Shown: positions 20,823 to 22,555 of the stretch, piece by piece
Numbering within the stretch: the stretch's first letter is position 1
How the letters are laid out: every line of letters begins with the position of its first letter
Virus record (IMG/VR): IMGVR_UViG_3300007960_000216
Span: 1 to 22,555 of that record
Reading direction: 5' to 3' (one strand)
From: a virus
DNA length: 22,555 nt
The notes under the pieces: generated by a model
Database searches by the model: none
Told to the model about the DNA's origin: nothing
Seen by the model: only the letters and a program-made list of their open reading frames with translations
Position numbers and translations under genes: made by a program

Positions 20823-21009
20823 ACTGTCTGTCCCAATCTTCTGTTGCTTTGTGGAAGGCAGAGCCACCGACTGACCAGACAGCAGGTTGCTCGGGAATCT
20901 CAAGCAGTCGTCCGAGGTAGTAGAGATACCCACAGTCTATGTAGGTAGTCAGAGCTGAGTATGATACATGTTCCGGTATTGTATATTTTTCTGCTATGTA
21001 AACTGTCAT
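20812..21009 (-). CDS. Cas4/RecB-like nuclease, N-terminal part
   Basis: 65 codons. HVSYSALTTYIDCGYLYYLGR (Cys26) and WSVGGSAFHKATEDWDR match the N-terminal segment of actinophage RecB/Cas4-like nucleases, including the first Fe-S cysteine and the conserved Gly-Ser-x-x-His. The chain then stops at a TGA, and the nuclease core continues only in a separate gene at 20623-20003 in a different frame. The ATG is six bases downstream of a good -10, so the message is probably leaderless. It is the first gene of the leftward replication operon. Confidence 0.8.
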   Translation of the reverse strand: MTVYIAEKYTIPEHVSYSALTTYIDCGYLYYLGRLLEIPEQPAVWSVGGSAFHKATEDWDRQYVE

Positions 21010-21015
21010 AGGAGT

Positions 21016-21044
21016 ATCTTACCATTCAGTAAATATTTTGTCAA
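21016..21044 (-). promoter_or_regulatory. Leaderless-type promoter of the replication operon
   Basis: TTGACA (21039-21044), 17-base spacer and TAAGAT (21016-21021). The ATG at 21009 lies six bases after the -10, where transcription should begin, and no ribosome site can fit. This arrangement is frequent in actinobacteria. Confidence 0.75.
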
Positions 21045-21058
21045 GTAATAATAAATAC

Positions 21059-21087
21059 TTGACATATGTTCTTTCTTAGTATATAAT
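21059..21087 (+). promoter_or_regulatory. Consensus plus-strand promoter (TTGACA-N17-TATAAT)
   Basis: Perfect hexamers and spacer. It points right, where no plus-strand gene exists. The transcript would meet the hairpin at 21109-21127 after about 15 bases and the larger terminator at 21228-21285 if it reads on, so a small non-coding RNA is likely. Confidence 0.65.
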
Positions 21088-21108
21088 ATATATTATATAT
21101 AATATATA

Positions 21109-21127
21109 AAGACCCCGTAGGGGTCTT
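21109..21127. terminator. Bidirectional hairpin between facing promoters
   Basis: AAGACCCC-GTA-GGGGTCTT has an eight-base-pair perfect stem, with A/T-only DNA on both sides. The same AAGACCCC/GGGGTCTT stem bases recur in the terminator at 21228-21285. Confidence 0.6.
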
Positions 21128-21180
21128 ATAATATATATATTATTATATATATATTATATATTATATTATATATATTATAC
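21128..21180. repeat. AT-only tract
   Basis: About 50 bases with almost no G or C, built of TATATTAT/TATATA units like the tract before terL. A candidate DNA-unwinding element or spacer between promoters. No gene is present between 21010 and 21359. Confidence 0.6.
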
Positions 21181-21202
21181 TGACTGAAGGAGAAGCAGTC
21201 AA
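21174..21202 (-). promoter_or_regulatory. Minus-strand promoter upstream of the replication operon
   Basis: TTGACT (21197-21202), 17-base spacer, TATAAT (21174-21179). It would transcribe left through the hairpin at 21109-21127 toward the nuclease gene, so it may be an attenuated second promoter. It faces the plus-strand promoter at 21059. Confidence 0.6.
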
Positions 21203-21227
21203 GTATAACTACTTTCGGGCATGAAAA

Positions 21228-21285
21228 AAAGACCCCTCAAACTCCTGATACACGATATGTGTTATCACGAGAATGAGGGGTCTTT
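21228..21285 (-). terminator. Strong intrinsic terminator after the lysis cassette
   Basis: AAAGACCCCTCA (21228-21239) and TGAGGGGTCTTT (21274-21285) form a 12-base-pair perfect stem. The loop folds further through GATACAC/GTGTTATC. On the minus strand the stem leads into a run of seven T, so it ends late transcription. On the plus strand it may end the small RNA from 21059. Confidence 0.85.
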
Positions 21286-21359
21286 GCCTATTAGACTAGG
21301 GATTACCCTATCCTAGGCCTGAAAGTGCCTCAAATCGCCTGCTAGGGGCCTTTAAAGGG

Positions 21360-21545
21360 CTACTCTGAGCCTCTGCCGAACTCGCTCGCAGATGGGTCGA
21401 GCCACTTAAGTACTGGCCCGAGGAACCCTGCAAGGGCTGCCATTCCGAGAGTCTTAAGGTCGGTCTCGCCAGCGAGGTAAAGTGCTATGGCAGCAGAAGC
21501 TGCAGCACGGAACCAGGTGAGCGATACTTGCTTTAGTGTTTCCAT
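21360..21545 (-). CDS. Holin-like small membrane protein
   Basis: 61 codons; the ATG directly follows the endolysin stop, with AAGGA upstream. Two hydrophobic segments (about 11-26 FRAAASAAIALYLAG and 31-49 TLGMAALAGFLGPVLKWL) with a short polar turn (ETDLK) fit a two-helix holin. The C-terminus is short and polar. Together with the endolysin and the membrane protein at 22095-22298 it forms the lysis cassette. It is the last gene before the strong terminator. Confidence 0.75.
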   Translation of the reverse strand: METLKQVSLTWFRAAASAAIALYLAGETDLKTLGMAALAGFLGPVLKWLDPSASEFGRGSE

Positions 21546-22094
21546 TTAGATTGATTTCCTTTCGATACTCACAGACCAGGTGTGCACCTTGCAGCATGTA
21601 CAGGTACTAGCCTCTGGTTTAGAGGAGACAACCTTATCACGGCTGTCAACCTTTTTCTTTGGCTTGCCCTGTAATGCGGCGATTGCCTGGTTTGTAAGAC
21701 TTGGTTGATTCATCCACCAGAACCAAGGGCTAGTATCGTCAGCCTTATCAGCACGGATAGAAATATGTAGATGCTTAGTGTGAGGATTGCTCCCACTGTA
21801 AGGGCGATTGCCAGACTTAGCATACTTACGATTCCAAATCTTCTTATTGAAGATGAGATACTGAACCCTCTCGTCTTCTTTAAACTTTTCAAAGATAACT
21901 GCACAGTCAATCCCATTCTTCGGGTCGTGAGTTAGGTCAACAGCAAGACCCGTGTTGTGGTCCGAAGTCGGGTTCGCTTTCTGATGAGCAGCACTCGGTA
22001 ATAATCCGTCTGACAATTTCTTTCGCTTCGGTGACAATGCTGTCGCCTGACGGAGTACAGCAATAGCAGCAGGGCTTGCCTTCTTGGCTATCAT
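21546..22094 (-). CDS. Endolysin, M15-type (VanY/Ply500-like) peptidase
   Basis: 182 codons; the ATG directly follows the previous stop. SDHNTGLAVDLTHD (His46, Asp53) and HTKHLHISI (His108/His110) are the zinc-ligand motifs of M15 peptidases such as L-alanoyl-D-glutamate endopeptidases. It should cut peptidoglycan stem peptides at lysis. No N-terminal signal is present, consistent with holin-dependent release. The C-terminal region after ~125 has a Lys-rich linker and ends with CTCCKVH, an unusual Cys cluster that may bind metal or the cell wall. Confidence 0.9.
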   Translation of the reverse strand: MIAKKASPAAIAVLRQATALSPKRKKLSDGLLPSAAHQKANPTSDHNTGLAVDLTHDPKNGIDCAVIFEKFKEDERVQYLIFNKKIWNRKYAKSGNRPYSGSNPHTKHLHISIRADKADDTSPWFWWMNQPSLTNQAIAALQGKPKKKVDSRDKVVSSKPEASTCTCCKVHTWSVSIERKSI

Positions 22095-22298
22095 TCATTT
22101 CCTCAATGCTTCTTTAACTAATTCAGTTAGTAATTCTACTTTTTCTTCCAAGGCATTTACCTTGTCCTTGATACTTGACCCGCCATTGGGCTTGAGTTCA
22201 TATAGATAATGCTTAACTAGCCATCGCACCAATGATGCGAAGCCAACTACAAGTGTCATTATGGATACGGCTAGGGCAGCCCAGTTAGCAGGTGACAT
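22095..22298 (-). CDS. Membrane/coiled-coil protein of the lysis cassette
   Basis: 67 codons. One membrane helix (about 5-28, WAALAVSIMTLVVGFASLVRWLV), then a polar turn and a coiled-coil-like C-terminal helix (SIKDKVNALEEKVELLTELVKEALRK). This form is common beside actinophage endolysins as a second holin or spanin-like factor. The exact role is unproven. The ATG lies one base after the stop of the tail protein. Confidence 0.75.
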   Translation of the reverse strand: MSPANWAALAVSIMTLVVGFASLVRWLVKHYLYELKPNGGSSIKDKVNALEEKVELLTELVKEALRK

Positions 22299-22299
22299 T

Positions 22300-22555
22300 T
22301 TATACGGTCCTTAAGGTAACTTCAATGACACCACCGAAGCCGGAGAACCGCTTGTCAGGTGGAGTCAGACGGGTGAATGAGAGTTGTTCAATCGTTACTT
22401 GGCGTGACTCACCAGAGGTGAGGTCTTGCCAGTTGAGCACGTCACCGTTTGCTTCTGCATCTTCTAGTGCACGAAGTCTGGCTAGTGCTCTGTCCTCATA
22501 TCCTGTTGCGACATTGAATCTATCTGTCTCAACGTCATAGCAGAATACAGGAAAC
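22300..22555 (-). CDS. C-terminal part of a probable tail or virion protein (partial)
   Basis: 84 residues are visible, entering from the right edge (first full codon at 22554). The end (FGGVIEVTLRTV) and the strand-rich texture (VTIEQLSFTRLTPPDKRF) resemble minor tail or fibre-type proteins that precede lysis genes. The middle contains a helix rich in Ala, Leu and Glu (RALARLRALEDAEANG). The N-terminus is outside the window, so the assignment is tentative. Confidence 0.6.
   Translation of the reverse strand, partial: FPVFCYDVETDRFNVATGYEDRALARLRALEDAEANGDVLNWQDLTSGESRQVTIEQLSFTRLTPPDKRFSGFGGVIEVTLRTV

Overview
This window looks like part of a tailed-phage (Caudoviricetes) genome that infects an actinobacterium. 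The phage evidence is a large terminase, a portal protein, an endolysin/holin cassette, a split phage-type primase, a DnaB/RecA-like ATPase and a Cas4/RecB-like nuclease. The actinobacterial evidence is a WhiB-family Fe-S protein, GAAC-N4-GTTC SOS-type boxes, leaderless-type promoters, and replication genes arranged as in known actinophages. Base composition is moderate by eye, not strongly GC-rich, so a low-GC aquatic actinobacterium is a reasonable guess but is not proven. There is no integrase, tRNA or insertion sequence in the window.

Layout. (1) 1-9162, minus strand: the head/packaging operon, read right to left as TerL, portal, an HslV/proteasome-like Ntn-hydrolase, two small proteins, and a giant virion protein that runs off the left edge. 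(2) 9163-10224: a ~1.06 kb non-coding divergent control region. It holds many hairpins, nine CTGAG-type iterons phased at exactly 11 bp inside their clusters, two SOS/LexA-type palindromes, and two perfect CRP-type boxes. (3) 10225-15524, plus strand: a probable early or host-takeover operon of small basic, zinc-ribbon and membrane proteins, an amidoligase plus class-II glutamine amidotransferase pair, WhiB, and a membrane-anchored lytic transglycosylase. Several good sigma70-type promoters lie inside it. (4) 15563-21009, minus strand: the replication/recombination operon. It starts at a leaderless-type promoter with a split Cas4-like nuclease and ends with a sigma-like factor. Most of its genes overlap by a few bases. 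(5) 21010-21359: an AT-rich control region with a consensus promoter on each strand facing each other across a hairpin, followed by a strong terminator. (6) 21360-22555, minus strand: the lysis cassette (membrane/coiled-coil protein, M15 endolysin, holin), preceded at the right edge by the C-terminus of a probable tail protein.

The head genes leave through the left edge and tail/lysis genes enter through the right edge on the same strand. This fits a circular or circularly permuted map in which the rest of the virion operon lies outside the window. The most interesting items are the amidoligase/amidotransferase pair, the proteasome-like protease in the usual place of a prohead protease, the Cas4-like nuclease whose Fe-S cysteines are divided between two polypeptides around a small intervening gene, and the multi-operator divergent region with its 11-bp iterons.
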